DNA from: Tigriopus japonicus | Taxonomy: Eukaryota > Arthropoda > Copepoda > Harpacticoida > Harpacticidae | Assembly (NCBI GenBank): GCA_010645155.1 | Contig: CM021317.1 | Coordinates: forward strand, 3,464,015-3,528,014 | DNA: 64,000 nt | Reading direction: 5' to 3' | Shown: positions 48,619-61,680 of the stretch, piece after piece | Layout of the letters: every line of letters starts with the position of its first letter | Position numbering within the stretch: the stretch's first letter is position 1 | Made by a program: the position numbers and the translations under genes | Notes under the pieces: generated by a model | Told to the model about the DNA's origin: nothing | Databases searched by the model: none | What the model saw: only the letters and a program-made list of their open reading frames with translations

Positions 48619-51600
48619 TTACTCATTTCTTCGAAGGAGTTCGTCGTAGTAAGTGCTATCCAGGTCGTCGTCGTCGGTGTCGTTGTGTTCTTCAAGAGGT
48701 TGGTCGTCGGTTTCATTGTCGTCATCTACAGATGTAGGGTAGTCGCTTGTTTCCTCCTGGAACGAGAGAGGATTTTAGAGGCGTTTGTTCCCGGCTCAAG
48801 CCAATCCCTAAACCTACGATACCAGGGGGGTTAATCCGACAACAAACCAAATCTACAGTACGTGTTTGTACCAGCTAAAGAGTAACTTTCCTCACACGTT
48901 TGCTTCATTTATTTGAACCGCCTCGACGAATCTGTCATTGAAGGCAACTTTTCCGGAAGAAACTTCCGCTTAATTGAATTTGAACGAAAAAAGTTTGGCA
49001 ACAAATCACGGATGAGTGAGACAGATAAAGAGAAATCTCACCAGGATGACTGGATCACTCTTCATCAGGAGTCCTTAAAAACTTTGACCCTGCTACTTGG
49101 GATCGTCAACTTTGGAATGAGCGCGAAGAACTATGACTCTTCAAGTTGTTCCATTGTGCTTTATTATCTTGCGTTCTCACTGACCATCACCCAACCCAAC
49201 ATTGACTTTCAACCCCTTCAGATCACACCGACAAAAAGTTCGTCCGAGAGTCAAAGCTAATGCTCCCCAACCACTGTCCGTGCATTCGTCCGCAAACCCA
49301 TTAAAAAAGTTGGTTCCAAATAGGAACTAGGCGTTGGTTGGTTCCACTTTAGAATGGGGAGTAATTGAGGAACCGAGGGGGAGGTACTACATGAAAGGGG
49401 ACCTTAAAAAGGTGCAATTTGCCCTCTTGAAAAACTGTGTTTGGATGCAAGCAAGAGCGAGATGACGCTTACCCTTTTTCCTTTCGTGTCCTTTAAGATG
49501 TAACCACCATGGAGGGTCTTTAAAAGGTGAAATCTGTTCAGTAGTTCGTCGATAGCGTTCTTTTCATCCCTAGAACGAAAGCAAATGGCTATAACAAGTG
49601 AAGCGTAACTTTCAAGTTGAAATTCTTACCCATGGGATTTTCGCACCCGCAATTGGAAGTTGTCCTCTGCCGATGGAAAGGGCTTTCGCACCCGAAGTTG
49701 GAAGTTATCGGCCGCCACGGACTTGCGGACGCGAAGTTGAAAATTGTCTTCCGCAGATGGATACGGCTTTCTGACGCGGAGTTGAAAATTATGCTCCGGT
49801 GATGGGAACGGCTTCCTCACTCTCAATTGGAAGTTCTTCTCCGCAGACGGAAAGGCTTTGCGGACCCGGAGTTGGAAGTTGTTTTCGGCCGCCGGATGGT
49901 AACCATCTTTTCGGACCCTCAGTTGGAAGTTGTCCTCAGGGGATGGAAACGGCTTGCGGACCCGGAGCTGAAAATTGCTCTCGGCCGATCGCGGCGACGA
50001 CTTCCGTACGCGGAGTTGGTAATTGTTCTCGGCCGCATTGTACGGCTTCCGCACGCGGAGTTGGAAATTCTGCTCAGATGGCATCGATTTCCGAACCCGG
50101 AGCTGATAGTTGTGCTCGGCCGGAAGGCGTCGTTGTCTCAACTGAAAATTGCTTTCTGCCCCGCCCACAGCATTGGGGTCGGACCGCTGACTGCGGCCCA
50201 AAATGTACCCATGAGGTGTCTTGATGAGAACAAACTGACTTAAGAAGCTCTGGAGTTGGGGAGACAGTGCGCCCTAGAAAATGAAAAGTACCGAATTCCA
50301 CCATGATTGATCGAGCCATTTATCGAAAGGACCCTTCACGCCAATGAAAAATAAACACCCCTCGGTAGCTATGTACGAGAGTTGCTCTGTTTCAAGGTTA
50401 ATAAAGATACACTTGTAGTGTGTCCCGGTTTCGGATTATGGAACGTTAGATAGTAATATGATTGATTAGTTTCGAAAAACCAAATACGTCTCGATATTCA
50501 AAGGGCCGTGGTATAATTTTTAATCAATTTCCATGTGGGAGTAGATTACTAATCTACGTCTCAAAACAAAACAAAGACGTCTTGTTCAATTGTTAGCTTA
50601 GCTAGTTATGGTGGTCTCCATTTGTGTCCTCGTTCAATCAATCGTCAACATACATTCCCTTGGCCTTATTTGCGGTCCTTCATTTGGAGAGGAAAAGATC
50701 GAGAGCCAAGTCAACGATCAATTCTCAACGAGGATGGCCACTGACTTGGCCAGTCAGTTTTCTGGGGGACACTTTTTGCCCAAAGAAACGCATATTTTTT
50801 TCTCTGGGGTCTATTACTTAACTTGAAGATTTATCTCAACTACTTTTAGTTTCCTGGAAAACAAAGCCCTACTGTTCATAAGAAAGAGGTCCTATAAATG
50901 TAGGTATCACGTCCATGACGTTCAAAAATCCAGCACTCCATGTTCCAAGTACAAACAAAAATGTTTCCCAGAAATCTCTCTCTGTCAAAATTTTCCAGAT
51001 CTGGCATTCAAATCAAAGCTGAAATGTTTGGTTTATGTCAACATCACGCTCGAGAAATCTGGAATCAAACGCGATGCAATTGAATTATTCCCAACCGAGC
51101 TCGTTTAGCGATAGATTGTGGAAATTCAACTTTGGAACCAGTGGCCCAGCCAATTAACCCACGTACTTCGCCCAGAATCGAGCTAACCCTAAAAGCCTGG
51201 GAACTCCGAGCTTCTGTTTCTCTCCAATTAATATTTAACCAGCCTTTCTGATGCTAGCAGCCTATGTTAAGAAGAAAAAAAAAACACCACGAAAACTCAA
51301 CAACTCCGCCAATTTTAGAGTCGCCAGTGCAAAATCCAATCTTTGGATCAATGCATTCATGGCTCGAAGGACATTGAGAGCAAGGAAAACATGTTTTTCG
51401 TACCCGTTCCTATCTCACATGAATGAAATAATTGAAGGCCGGTCTTGATCTCTAAATTTCATTAACCAATGGAGATTTACCAAGAAAGATAAGACTAAAT
51501 TTCATTTAATCAGATGGTATTTTACGTTTTCCATTTATCAAAAAATGGTTTTTGATGCTCTCTCTTGACTAAGATAAAACTACAGTATGAGCCTTTAAGG

Positions 51601-52832
51601 ATGAGCCGTGTCATAGATACAAGTGCAAAGCACCTAGATACCCAACTTGTAGGCGTCATCTGATGGTAAATACCGCCATCTACTAGTGATGTGAAATCTG
51701 GGCTTGGGCAAGTTTTTTCACGGGAGGTTGCAAGGTAGGGTCACCCAATGGAAATTTTGTGCTTTGCTAACTTACTCAAGCAAACACAAATTTGAGTTTA
51801 ATAGAGGTTGTGAACAATTCCAAATCTAGTGAAATCTAGCCCTTTTATCCTCATATCTGTGCTGGTCAGCTAGGCCGAAGTGCAGAGGAACAGTAGGGTA
51901 GCCAAAATGAGAAGATAAGCAAGTGCATGGTGGGGTGGTTTGTTAAACCTAGTCAAGAAATAAATGCGTATAAATCTCTAAAGACAGTTATGTCAAGTGA
52001 ATTTACTTAAAGCTAATGTTCTGGTTAGGATAATATACTTTTACATACTTAAGACGACAATTGTAAAATGAGTATCAATATGTGACCAATATGTGATTAT
52101 CTTTGAGCTTTTACCTCCCTTTTGTTTGTCTCCACTTATGGGGGGAAATTGTAACACCGATATATTTAGTTCACATTCTCTATTTGCAACCCTGATCCAA
52201 AGTGACAAAAGTCAGGGGCGCGTTTCAGTCCTTCTTAACGAAAAATCGGTTAATGAAGATAGGTTGGCAGAAGGGAATACCATTTCCTTGAAGGTAAATT
52301 GGCGACCCCAGTGTACAATGTCACGAAAAAAGCTTACCCAAGCGCTCAAGTCACATCACTACCATCTACTGATCTTTGCTTTTGCAAGCCTGTTTTTCGG
52401 TTTCTACTTCAGAGTTGTGACGTTAGGGGTCCCAGTAGGGTTGCAAGTCTCCCTCACTGTTTTTTCTATTCTCCTGAGTTTATTCTTCTGATGAAATAAT
52501 GAAAGGAAATAATTCGCACTCTATACAACGTAAATAAATCTTAAAGTTTGCTGAAATGCTTGGTATTGATTTCAACCTTTCCGTATATGGGATTTACGTA
52601 CCTCCGCCAGAGGCGACGCTCCTCGTTTTAGCCTGAGATGAGCATCGGGAATCTCTGCTGGATTGAGAACCTCAGGTGTCAGGAGGTGGTTCTTATTTGG
52701 GCTCGAAGGTTGTGCTGGTGATGGACTCGCACTTCCCAATAGAACAAACACGATCAGAGCACTCAGGCTCAACCTCTTGGACCTTCCACTGATTTGACTG
52801 CTGGTTCGGTTCCACGTCTGATATGGGGGCAT
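48619..52832 (-). CDS. Secreted multi-copy peptide precursor (NFQLRV repeats)
   Basis: Unrecognised prohormone-like protein of 369 residues. Minus-strand exons 52832-52602, 50273-49630, 49569-49473 and 48756-48619 join in phases 0, 2 and 0. Residues 21-40 (LSLSALIVFVLLGSASPSPA, preceded by RSKR) form a signal sequence after a 20-residue lead. KR at 69-70 is a first cleavage site. Residues 108-290 hold twelve units N-[F/Y]-Q-L-R-[V/Q] followed by RK (once RR), separated by short acidic, proline-rich spacers such as PFPSAED, PFPSPEH or SMPSEQ. Dibasic cleavage would release 11-15-residue peptides ending in QLRV; no glycine precedes the sites, so no C-terminal amide. A module F-x-L-[I/L]-K-T-x-H-G-(G)-Y-I-L occurs on both sides of the array (91-102 and 305-317). 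The tail (325-369) is very acidic and ends DELLRRNE. An acceptor just upstream of the start implies a 5' UTR exon. A neuropeptide or a repeated antimicrobial precursor are the main options. Confidence 0.85.
49630..50273 (-). repeat. Coding tandem array of twelve peptide units
   Basis: Exon 2 of the peptide precursor. Units of roughly 33-48 bases each end in a nearly constant stretch coding N-F/Y-Q-L-R-V-R-K. Codon use varies between units at third positions, so the copies are kept alike at protein level rather than by very recent DNA duplication. Confidence 0.85.
50274..52601. other. First coding intron of the peptide precursor, nothing recognised
   Basis: 2.3-kb intron between the signal-peptide exon and the repeat exon. 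No supported frame on either strand. Confidence 0.45.
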
Positions 52833-54454
52833 TTCGCCACAACAACCACAGCCTAAAAGAAAGGGATCCACGTACATGAAACGAGTTGGAAAACAACTTG
52901 ATCACTTGAAGTAAAAACCAGGATGACCAATCAAACAACCACTTGGACTTCAGGTCTGGGAACGGAGATAACGCGGGGGAGGGAGGAAAGGACCGAAAAA
53001 TACGAAAATAGCAAGCTGGAAATCCTTCTCCAAAGCTTAGGTAATTAATGGATGAACGAACGTCTATTCTCAAACACATTTAGGCCAGATATCAATGAGG
53101 TCGAGGTCTGAAATTGATTGTCGGAAAGCCCAGTCTGGTTCATTTGCTCCAGAACGATGACGGAACGAGGGAGGAGCTTCATGACAAAAAACCCATAGTC
53201 ATTTAAGAATGAATGGAAACTGGGTTCATGCTAAACGTTCGTCACGGTTAAACGCTTCCTTATCCCAAAGGTAAATGGGGTTGAAGGCACACTTTCAACA
53301 TTTTCCGCCCATTAATGACACCGGCTGTTCCAGAATGACGTAGTTGTCCTGGTTTCCTGGCAATCACCGCAATCAGTGATTTGACCTCGTCGAAATCTGA
53401 GGTTGTCAGTTTCAGTGAAAAAGTCGCCTTTCATGATTAGTTGGTTTGCTATGTAATCTGTGGTATGAATAAGGTAATCGCGTAACGAGTGGAAAGTTGA
53501 AGGCTAATCATTTGTTGATTACTGGTATGGGCCTGTATTTTCCCGCTGCCTCTTCAAACAAAAGATTTTGTTCAAGAAAACTTCGTGGAACATGCTGAAA
53601 AGTCGTTGGTGCAACGAGAAAACAATCTGCAAAGTAGTCTTTCGGCTGGTTGAACTTTCTATATAAAATTTGCATCGAACAAGTTTCACGGGTCTTTAAA
53701 GTGCAACAAAGTTTCTGGTCATGGTCAGATGTCCTCGTAAATTTTCAAATCTTGTTGTCCACCCATCCACTTGACTTTGTAAAACTCGCCTACAAAGACA
53801 CCCATGAACTACTGGACATCAGGACGGATTTCAAAAATACACCATAAGGCGTTGCTCATTGTTCAAGAAATCCTGGCTTGTTCCGGTACTTTAAAAAATA
53901 ACCAGTTTTAATCTCCGTGTGAGATTAATGAGAGTCTATTCTTACCAATAAGAGACTCTGTCTGTTGGGAGGAGAATGAATGTTGTGACGGATGGATTGC
54001 TTTGCTCCAAATGTGGTGTGTCAATATTTTGTCACTATTATGCCGATCTCAATGTCCACTTTTCTTGATCCTGATCTCAGTAGTCTTCGTTCGTTCGTAG
54101 TTTCCTTGTTGAATTGCTTCCTCGGAGAGGGCTGGAAACTACCAAGCCAGATAGTCCGCTCCTTCGTCAACTTTATACGTTGGTTCCAACGAGCTCGAAA
54201 AGCCTTCGCAAGTCTGCTCAACGCGAAAGAATGGCCTTCGCTCGGTTCGATGAACGAACGGTCTTTCGCTCCAAAGAATCGAAGCCTTCTTTCTCCGTCA
54301 ACTTCCGGTTGAGTTTGAGCCTCGCGTAGATAGAGGGATCAATGTACAAATATGGGCATATTGAGGGAGGTCTAATATGCCCATTGAGTTTGAAGGTGTC
54401 TAGCTTTGCCTGTCTTGGTGAGTTAATGGTTATGAAGACGAGGCAAACGTTCAA

Positions 54455-54597
54455 TAGTATCTATTCAATGATAATGGGGCATATTGGTCATGCGTTTCAC
54501 GATTAAGTGAGCGCATGACATGATACAGGCTGAGTTTGTTAAGTAAAGAACGAAATGTTTGAGAGTTGTACTTGCTACTATGAAGTTGCCTGGTTCC
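54455..54597 (+). repeat. Direct repeat, copy 1 of 2
   Basis: About 143 bases, from ATTCAATGATAATGGG to GAAGTTGCCTGG, recurring almost unchanged at 56469-56612. Includes GATTAAGTGAGCGCATGACA. Confidence 0.75.
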
Positions 54598-56164
54598 TTT
54601 GTTGTTCCTCTTTATATTGGGGCGTTCTTCTATTTTAGCATAATGAATGAGAACGTCTCAGGTTTCGGGCGAAGGCCTTTTCGACCTTGCCTTTCGAAGG
54701 ACAAACCTTGTCTTTCGGGAGTAATAACCTCATTGAGTACGCTTTTTAAGATCTAAAAGTAAGGAATGCGTGGTATAGTTGGATTCCGGACCTTGAGAGA
54801 AAATAAACCTCTGGCTTATTTACAGTTTCCATAAATCCATAGAAATCTGTAGTTAATGTTATGGGTGACACAAATTCAGGCTGCAAAAAAGCCCTTCGAA
54901 AATGTCCACTTGTGATAACGATGATTGTTCAAACCAGTCATAATCCAAAAAGAAAAAAAAAGGTTCACAATGGCACACAAATGCACACATTTACTAACTA
55001 GTGATCCAGAACTGATTTTCAGAAAGATGAATGTAGAAACCTGTTATTTTCTTCATGGAAACGTGCCATTCAAAAAGCTCAACAAAGAACAAACTACATT
55101 CAAACGTACCTGAAAATGGACAATACGTAGTGTGTCGCACTTTCTACATCGCACTTCCCGAAAAGGGCCAGACAAACTTGGAATGATCTTTCTCTTTGGC
55201 TTGACACTCACAAGCCTAAAAAAGCAATTGAACTTAAGACGAAGGAAATGACGGCTTTGATTCTCTATGCAGGTCCACATGATTTTATCACATACCCTAA
55301 ACAAATAAAGAAAAACAAATCTAACTTTTCTTTCCGAAAGCTCATTTTTTGGATTGCTACAAAATCTAACTGAGAAAAAGATTTTAAATGATTTTGCCCG
55401 GCAACAACCAATATCTATGAGCATGCTACAAACCTGCCTGATGGGTTTTGGGAAAGTTATCTCACATGACCCTCTTCAAGAGAAAAAGTCTATGTTATTT
55501 AGCATCGAGTAAAGACCCTATGAATTGAGAACTTCATACAAAAGATTGTGAGGGAAAAAAATCCCGAGTGGACTCTCGATACGTCTTTCCAAACCATGCA
55601 TCGTTTTCCATCGAAGACTGATAATGATTGATAGAGAGGGCATTTCATAAGGACATTTTTTTTGGGTCGTTATGGACAGACAGACAAGCCTCTGTCCTCA
55701 AGTTTGGTTGGTGTTGGTTGCGTTACGCCTGTTCTTGCATTATCTGTATAAAATCGAAATTCAATACCCTTTACACGCACCATAACATAGCAAGTAGTAT
55801 GTACAAGCATGGGCTGGCTTTCGAGGATGTTGAAGTGAGGCCAGAAAAAGTGAGACGGGATAAAGGTTTCATTTCAACTGTCAGAGGCCAGATTTACACG
55901 GAATGGCACTCATTTCGGGAGTTCAAATGGGCAGCAGGCCTTCGTGCAAGACGGCAAACAGATGGTGCCACCACCCTTTGCCCTCTCACACCCAATGGGG
56001 TCGAAAATTGGTGCTTGGGATGGAATTCGAGGCCCTTGATTAAATTTGACTCAAAATTAAGAAACGAATCCTAAGGGAAAACTGAAATTGTTGAAATCCA
56101 TGGGGGATGAAGGACTAAAAGAGAGTTTCAAAATACGCACGGTACTGAAAAAATGTTTGTTTCT

Positions 56165-56470
56165 GTGGAAATTCCCAAACACGATGAAATGTGATTAAGG
56201 CTCAAGAAACTAAGAGGAACAACTTTGATTTTCAAAGTTTCTCAAAGTCAGGTCTAGAATAAAAGTTATGTACCTAAAAACCTACTAAATAGATTATTTT
56301 TTGAAAATCTAGTCAGTACACTTTTAGAGCAGATTTAGATACCTTTCGAATCGAAATTGCTTGAAAATATGTTGCTCAGCTGCTGAGTTATTTGAGTTTA
56401 ACCGGTTCATTTTTGGCCCAAAAAGGCGAAAAAACGTTCCGGGTATATGAAAACTCAAATTCCCAAGCAA
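56165..56470 (+). repeat. Dispersed repeat related to the foldback element, copy 2
   Basis: Second copy of the sequence at 40838-41100, continuing into AACCGGTTCATTTTTGGCCC and AAAAGGCGAAAAAACG, which resemble the foldback arms at 39.1-40.15 kb. Confidence 0.55.
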
Positions 56471-56612
56471 ATAGTTTCTATTCAATGATAATGGGGGATA
56501 TTGGTCATCCGTTTCACGATTAAGTGAGCGCATGACATGATACAGGCTGAGTTTGTTAAGTAAAGAACGATATGTTTGAGAGTTGTGCTTGCTAATATGA
56601 AGTTGCCTGGAT
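56469..56612 (+). repeat. Direct repeat, copy 2 of 2
   Basis: Near-identical to 54455-54597, and directly abuts the dispersed repeat ending near 56470. Confidence 0.75.
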
Positions 56613-57686
56613 TTTATGATTTGTTATGATTTGTCATGAAAGCTTTGAAATAAAAAAAAGTTCACAAATAATTAATTTTACAAGTAGGCTTACACTGACC
56701 ATTTTACATTGAACTTTTTTTCGGCTCTTTAACATTCATTTTTGGGTCGATAATTGGGGCATTTTCAAAGCGTGAGTATTCCTTGGAGTCAACGGCCATG
56801 GCAAATGATCCAACCTTCACCAAAATGGAACTTCCTGTGTGAGTGCGCACGAAGAATAAGCAAAATGGCAATTTTCTATACTGTCATGACAAGACAGACA
56901 CATTCTAAAAAGACCTTAAAATATTTTGCTAGCAATGTTTTAAGTAAACTATTACAATATAAAGTACTATTTCTCTCGATGTCTCAAGGAATTGAGATCC
57001 TTAACGAGCTGAGTTGGACAAGAGGTTGATTTCTATTTATCAAGAAATTTTAATTGGTTACATTTGACCTTCAAAACTACATAAACTTTAATTGAATTCA
57101 TTTCATGCAATATTATTTAGATTTTAAAGCACAAATAACAATTCAATTTTCTCTTACATTTTTCAATGTTTTTACACTTTTCAAAATGAAACATTTCACA
57201 TCTCTTTTTTGAGTCATGTTCAACATTGCGCTTTTGGCTACAGATTTAGTCCAGCAACCACTGAAATGAAGTTTATTCCACTTAAAAAGTTCAATTCAAT
57301 TTTAAAGTATTTGCAAGTAACTGAATTTCAAAGCAAGGTAAGTATAATTAACTTCATTTTGAAATTAATTGACACAGGTCTGCTTTTCGTGTGTTCAACA
57401 TTCAAAAATAAACCAGAACTTGTTTCATTTCATTTCTTGCTTGATCAAGTCTGAAATCAATTATGTTTTTTGTTGTACTTGATTTTGTTTTTGATCGTGT
57501 CTTTGTTTTTGGTCGATTATATTCAAGTGGGAATATTTTAAATCTTTAACTATTTACCTATACGATAACCTATGATTAAATAAATAAACACGATACCTAT
57601 AGCATAAAACAACATCCTCTTTATTTTGAATGAGTCCTTTAAGCGCAACCAGTGAAATGGAAAACACGTGCAACCTTTGAGCTTTA

Positions 57687-58141
57687 ATTACAGCAATTAC
57701 TAGTGACGTCATCATTTTTTGCGGGAAAAAAAGTTCGGAAGACCTGTGTTTCTGATGAGCGTGCCAGGTAACTAAAACGAAGGTTTTGGGCCTGGTGATT
57801 GCAATAATGCCTTTCTTATCTGCACAAATTGAAGTTGAAATAGCAATTCATGACATTGTTTTAGCAAACAAGTGTGTTTTGTTGCTTTTATCTAAAATTT
57901 CGCTACATAAGTTGAGAGGGTTCTTCCGAACTTTTAAATTAGGAATGCCCGACTTTGAATAACGAGATGGCCAGAGGAGATCGGTTCCTGGGGCAACTAA
58001 ACCTAAAACCGTATAATTTGTTTAATTGAAGGCTTCCAATTTCTCCATTTGTTTTCAAATTTTTTTTTTGGCAAGCCTACACTGCTAACGGCATTTAGAG
58101 ACGGCAGCAGGTCCGTAAAATGATACGGTAATCACTCCCAT
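57687..58141 (-). repeat. Inverted copy of the element interior at 2448-2975
   Basis: Runs from TTACAGCAATTACTAGTGAC to GATACGGTAATCACTCCCAT and matches 2448-2975 in reverse orientation over nearly its whole length. Terminal inverted repeats are absent, so this is a truncated copy. Confidence 0.75.
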
Positions 58142-61100
58142 ACGGAAATTTTTTGTTCTTACGTGTCCAATATACATTGAGAAGTTCGAAAATAGGTCAA
58201 ACGTTTGCGTCAGGGTGCAATATTTGGAGCTGTATTACTAAGGTGACCTCCCAGTCTTATGTACTGTGACCTCCCAGTCAGCTGCTCGTTAAAGGACCCA
58301 AATAAGGAAAGTGTCGGAATGGCATTAAATGGCAAATGGGGTCATTGTAACTTAGCCAGAACCAGGAATTGGATCCCGATATGTCTGACAACCATTATTA
58401 TATAATTCCATAGACCTGAGTGAACGCTTACGATGTGACCACTCAAATCGCTCGAATTCATTCATCTCCCAGCAACAACCTTGTGTAAGTTGGAAGCTAT
58501 CTTTCGTTCCACGTATTCGAGCTGCGTATTTGAGAACTAGGTATGTCGCTTTTTTTTCAATCATTCCACAAAGGATTGAAACTCCACTTTATTGAAAATC
58601 AATCCGCTATTGAAACCCCTTTGGTGTTGCAACAGAAGTAAAGGAGTTAGGGAAGAATCTATTTCCCGAGCTTGTTTTTTTTATGAGAAATATGACTGTC
58701 CCAACGAAATCCCAACGTCTTTGTTATCATCATCATTCCAACCAATATAGCGTGGAACATATTGGAACCATGCAAAGCCAGGATGATGTATGAACCATGG
58801 TAATCGCCCAGATCAAACGCAATGTGGGTACAGACGCAAACAAAAAGTCTCTCTTTCTCTTATCAACCATTCGAACTCCCACCAGACTTTTATGTCCAAC
58901 CCAAATACCTTGTTCCAATTTTGAGGTTTTGGGTCAAGAAAGGAAGGCTCCAATGTCCTCGTGCTAAAGTCGCATATTGAACCCCGACTCAAGATCTCGA
59001 TTAGCGTAAATGCATCACATGTCTCGTTTGCCGAATTCAAACGGTACCAGCATCTGAAGCTGCGTAAAAAAGCCAATGGAAAGTACGCAGGAACGAATTC
59101 CAGAGTGAGCGAGTGAGCGAGAACGTAAGTGGAACAACGATGAATCACGACGGTCTCCCTTTTTTTGCTTCAAATCGACCAGAGCTACTAGAAAGACGCC
59201 ATACATCCATGTGGGTAGACTTCGGTGGTTTGATCAATTTTAAGAGAACGCCAATCAAAATGATTTTGCACATATTAGATGCTACTTTGTGTACTTGAAG
59301 GAACACAATTGCTGCATTCATTGTCAGCGAGGTACGTATGTGTGAGATTAATTAGATAAGTATGCCGCTGATCTTTTGGTTGCATGTTGGACCTTGACAA
59401 CTGGAAATGTTTGATGAGTTATTTGCACCTTATTTAATGTAATTATGTGTGGAATAATATGGAAGAATTTGTTTTTTCTCAAGGTTTCCCAAGGCAAGGT
59501 TTTTCAACTCTGCATCGAGTCTCGAAAATCAAATTGGTCCGAATTACGTATAAATAGATTTTAAGGTTACAACCATATTCATAGGCTGCGAATAAAAAAT
59601 GCATCAAGGATTTTCTCTCTGAGAATATTTAGCTTCTGGTTTACTGCTATTGTAGTACACACTATCTTTATCGTTACTAATGGATCTTATAATTAGCAAA
59701 CTAGGTTTTTAGAATAAATTTATGACTTTGTTCGTTCAAGGACAAATAATGATAGAAATCTGTTGTCTTCTCAGTCTCTCTCTTCCAAAATTCACATGAC
59801 TTAAATAAACAGCCATTTTGTTGGAAAGAAACCAAGAAGCTTTCGATTTGAAACCAACACTGTCTACGGTGAAAAGATAGTCTCAGGAGGTCCTTCAAAA
59901 AAGCAAAGCCAACCCTATTCATGTGTGCCCATTTTTGCTTCCAACCCGGCTCAGGATGGTCCTTTGGAATCTTGACTAGTATTGGTCTGGCTCGTCCATC
60001 GCAGTGTTCCAAAACGTCCCACATGAAAGTGCGCAGAGGATGGCGAAGACGTTGGAATGCATACGAGTTTACAGAGAGGACCTGACGTCACGTTGGGAGG
60101 CCAAATGACGTGAGACCCTCATGATAGGAATAGGACACGCTTTAAGCTTTAAGTGGGGCGCAAAATGTACTCTGAGTGGAAAATCGAGCAACCGGGATTA
60201 TCTCTTGGGAGAGCGCTTGATTGATGAGTGCTTGGTTCCATGAACGAGCCCTTGGGGTGACAAAAATCCAGCCTTTGTGGTGGTGGTGGCGGCGTTTTCA
60301 CGCTTATTCAAAGATCTTTATTTTGGAGGCCATCATCACTACTTATGGAAATGAAAGCTAAATTTATCCATTACATGAATGAAGGAATGACACCCGACCG
60401 TGGGCGAGGATCCCATTATTATAATAAGCAACATATTTCAACTCTATTTCATTCTTCCCTGCATTTCATAATTAAATACATGTTGGTGATAAAAACAGTC
60501 ATCTGGTCACGTTGGTCACGTAGGTAAATGCATAGATATCAAGACTACTGGATATCTTACGATCAAATGCTTGGTGGTTATGAGTGGTCTTCTTGGAACT
60601 GTCCACAAACCGGTTTAGTGTACCATTTTGTCAAACAACCAAACAGTCTTCTGCCATCCATTTGTATAGGAATCTATGGTCAATGGATTTCCAACGGGCT
60701 GAAATAAAGGTTAATCAAATACTGTGCATGTGGTTAAGAAGCCCAGCTAATTCGTCAGTAATTTCCAAATCATTTTTCCTCAAATTAATAACGGTAAACA
60801 AGATGATCCTTGCGTTAATGTTTTGAAATTCGAGTGGAGTGCAGGGAATCAATAACCTTTCGTGTTAAGCAATCGGTTTTTTTATCCTCAATTGCAATTG
60901 CTCTTGAAAGGAACAATCCGATTTAACTTGAAACCATAGACGCTTTATTGTGATCACTAGGGCCCAGAAATATATTTCTTAAAATATATTTTTTTTAGAA
61001 ATATTTCTCCATTTTTCCTCGATGTGTTAAATATTTTTGGCTGTTTTCTCGAATATTTGAGTCAAAAAAAAATTGAGGAACAAAATTGTGGAAAATAAAT

Positions 61101-61395
61101 GAACGACCAATGCTCAAGAGGGCTTACCTAAAATGAATCCAAAATACAAAAACTCTACAAATGACATTTGTACTGAGATTAGACATTTACAACCAAAACT
61201 ACTAGCAAACTAGAACAAAACTGCGCCGTCTACTGAGGCAAATCGAAAATTGTATTGTTAAATCAATTACATACAAATTTGCCTCCAAACACGGCCAAAT
61301 GCATCAAATTTACCAAACACAAATTTGGAAAATCGGTGCAAACGAACAAAAAGCCAAATGATGGCGTTGTCAAAGAAATATTTCTTTACCGTGTT

Positions 61396-61680
61396 ACCGT
61401 GGAGTTTACCGTGGCGGAGTTTACCGTGGCGGAGTTTACCGTGGCGGAGTTTACCGTAGCGGAGTTTACCGTGGCGGAGTTTACCGTGGCGGAGTTTACC
61501 GTGGCGGAGTTTACCGTGGCGGAAATCACTGTTGGCGGAGATGATTGTTTGGGGAGTTAACCCTGGTGGAGTTTACTGTGGCGGAGTTCAATTTCGGCGG
61601 AGTTGATTGTTGGTGGAGTTAACCTTGGTGGAGATAAGTGCTGGGGGAGTTTACCTTGGCGGAGATCACCTGGTGCAAAC
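61396..61680 (+). repeat. 15-base minisatellite (GTGGCGGAGTTTACC)n
   Basis: About eight near-perfect 15-base units from 61401 to 61522, then a degenerate tail of GGCGGAG/GGTGGAG units to about 61680. In one frame it reads as repeated F-T-V-A-E, but there is no supported gene around it. Confidence 0.9.

Larger units (their letters stand above)
52833..61380. other. 8.5 kb without a recognisable gene
   Basis: Several open frames of 60-148 codons exist, but none has a domain, signal peptide, splice continuity or codon pattern I can support. It probably includes the 5' UTR exon and promoter of the minus-strand peptide gene, plus the dispersed repeats listed separately. Confidence 0.4.

Noticed and set aside
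49799..50243. Plus-strand frames of 138 and 141 codons opposite the peptide array
   Set aside because: They are antisense reflections of the repeat exon; the minus strand has the signal peptide, cleavage sites and splice continuity.
55628..56074. Plus-strand frame of 148 codons
   Set aside because: No signal, domain, low-complexity pattern or splice context; composition like the surrounding non-coding DNA.
59701..60024. Minus-strand frame of 107 codons
   Set aside because: No recognisable domain and no splice partners found; treated as a chance frame, though a lineage-specific gene cannot be excluded.
61255..61560. Protein with FTVAE repeats
   Set aside because: The repeat is a DNA minisatellite; the preceding sequence has no coding character and no start context or splice support.
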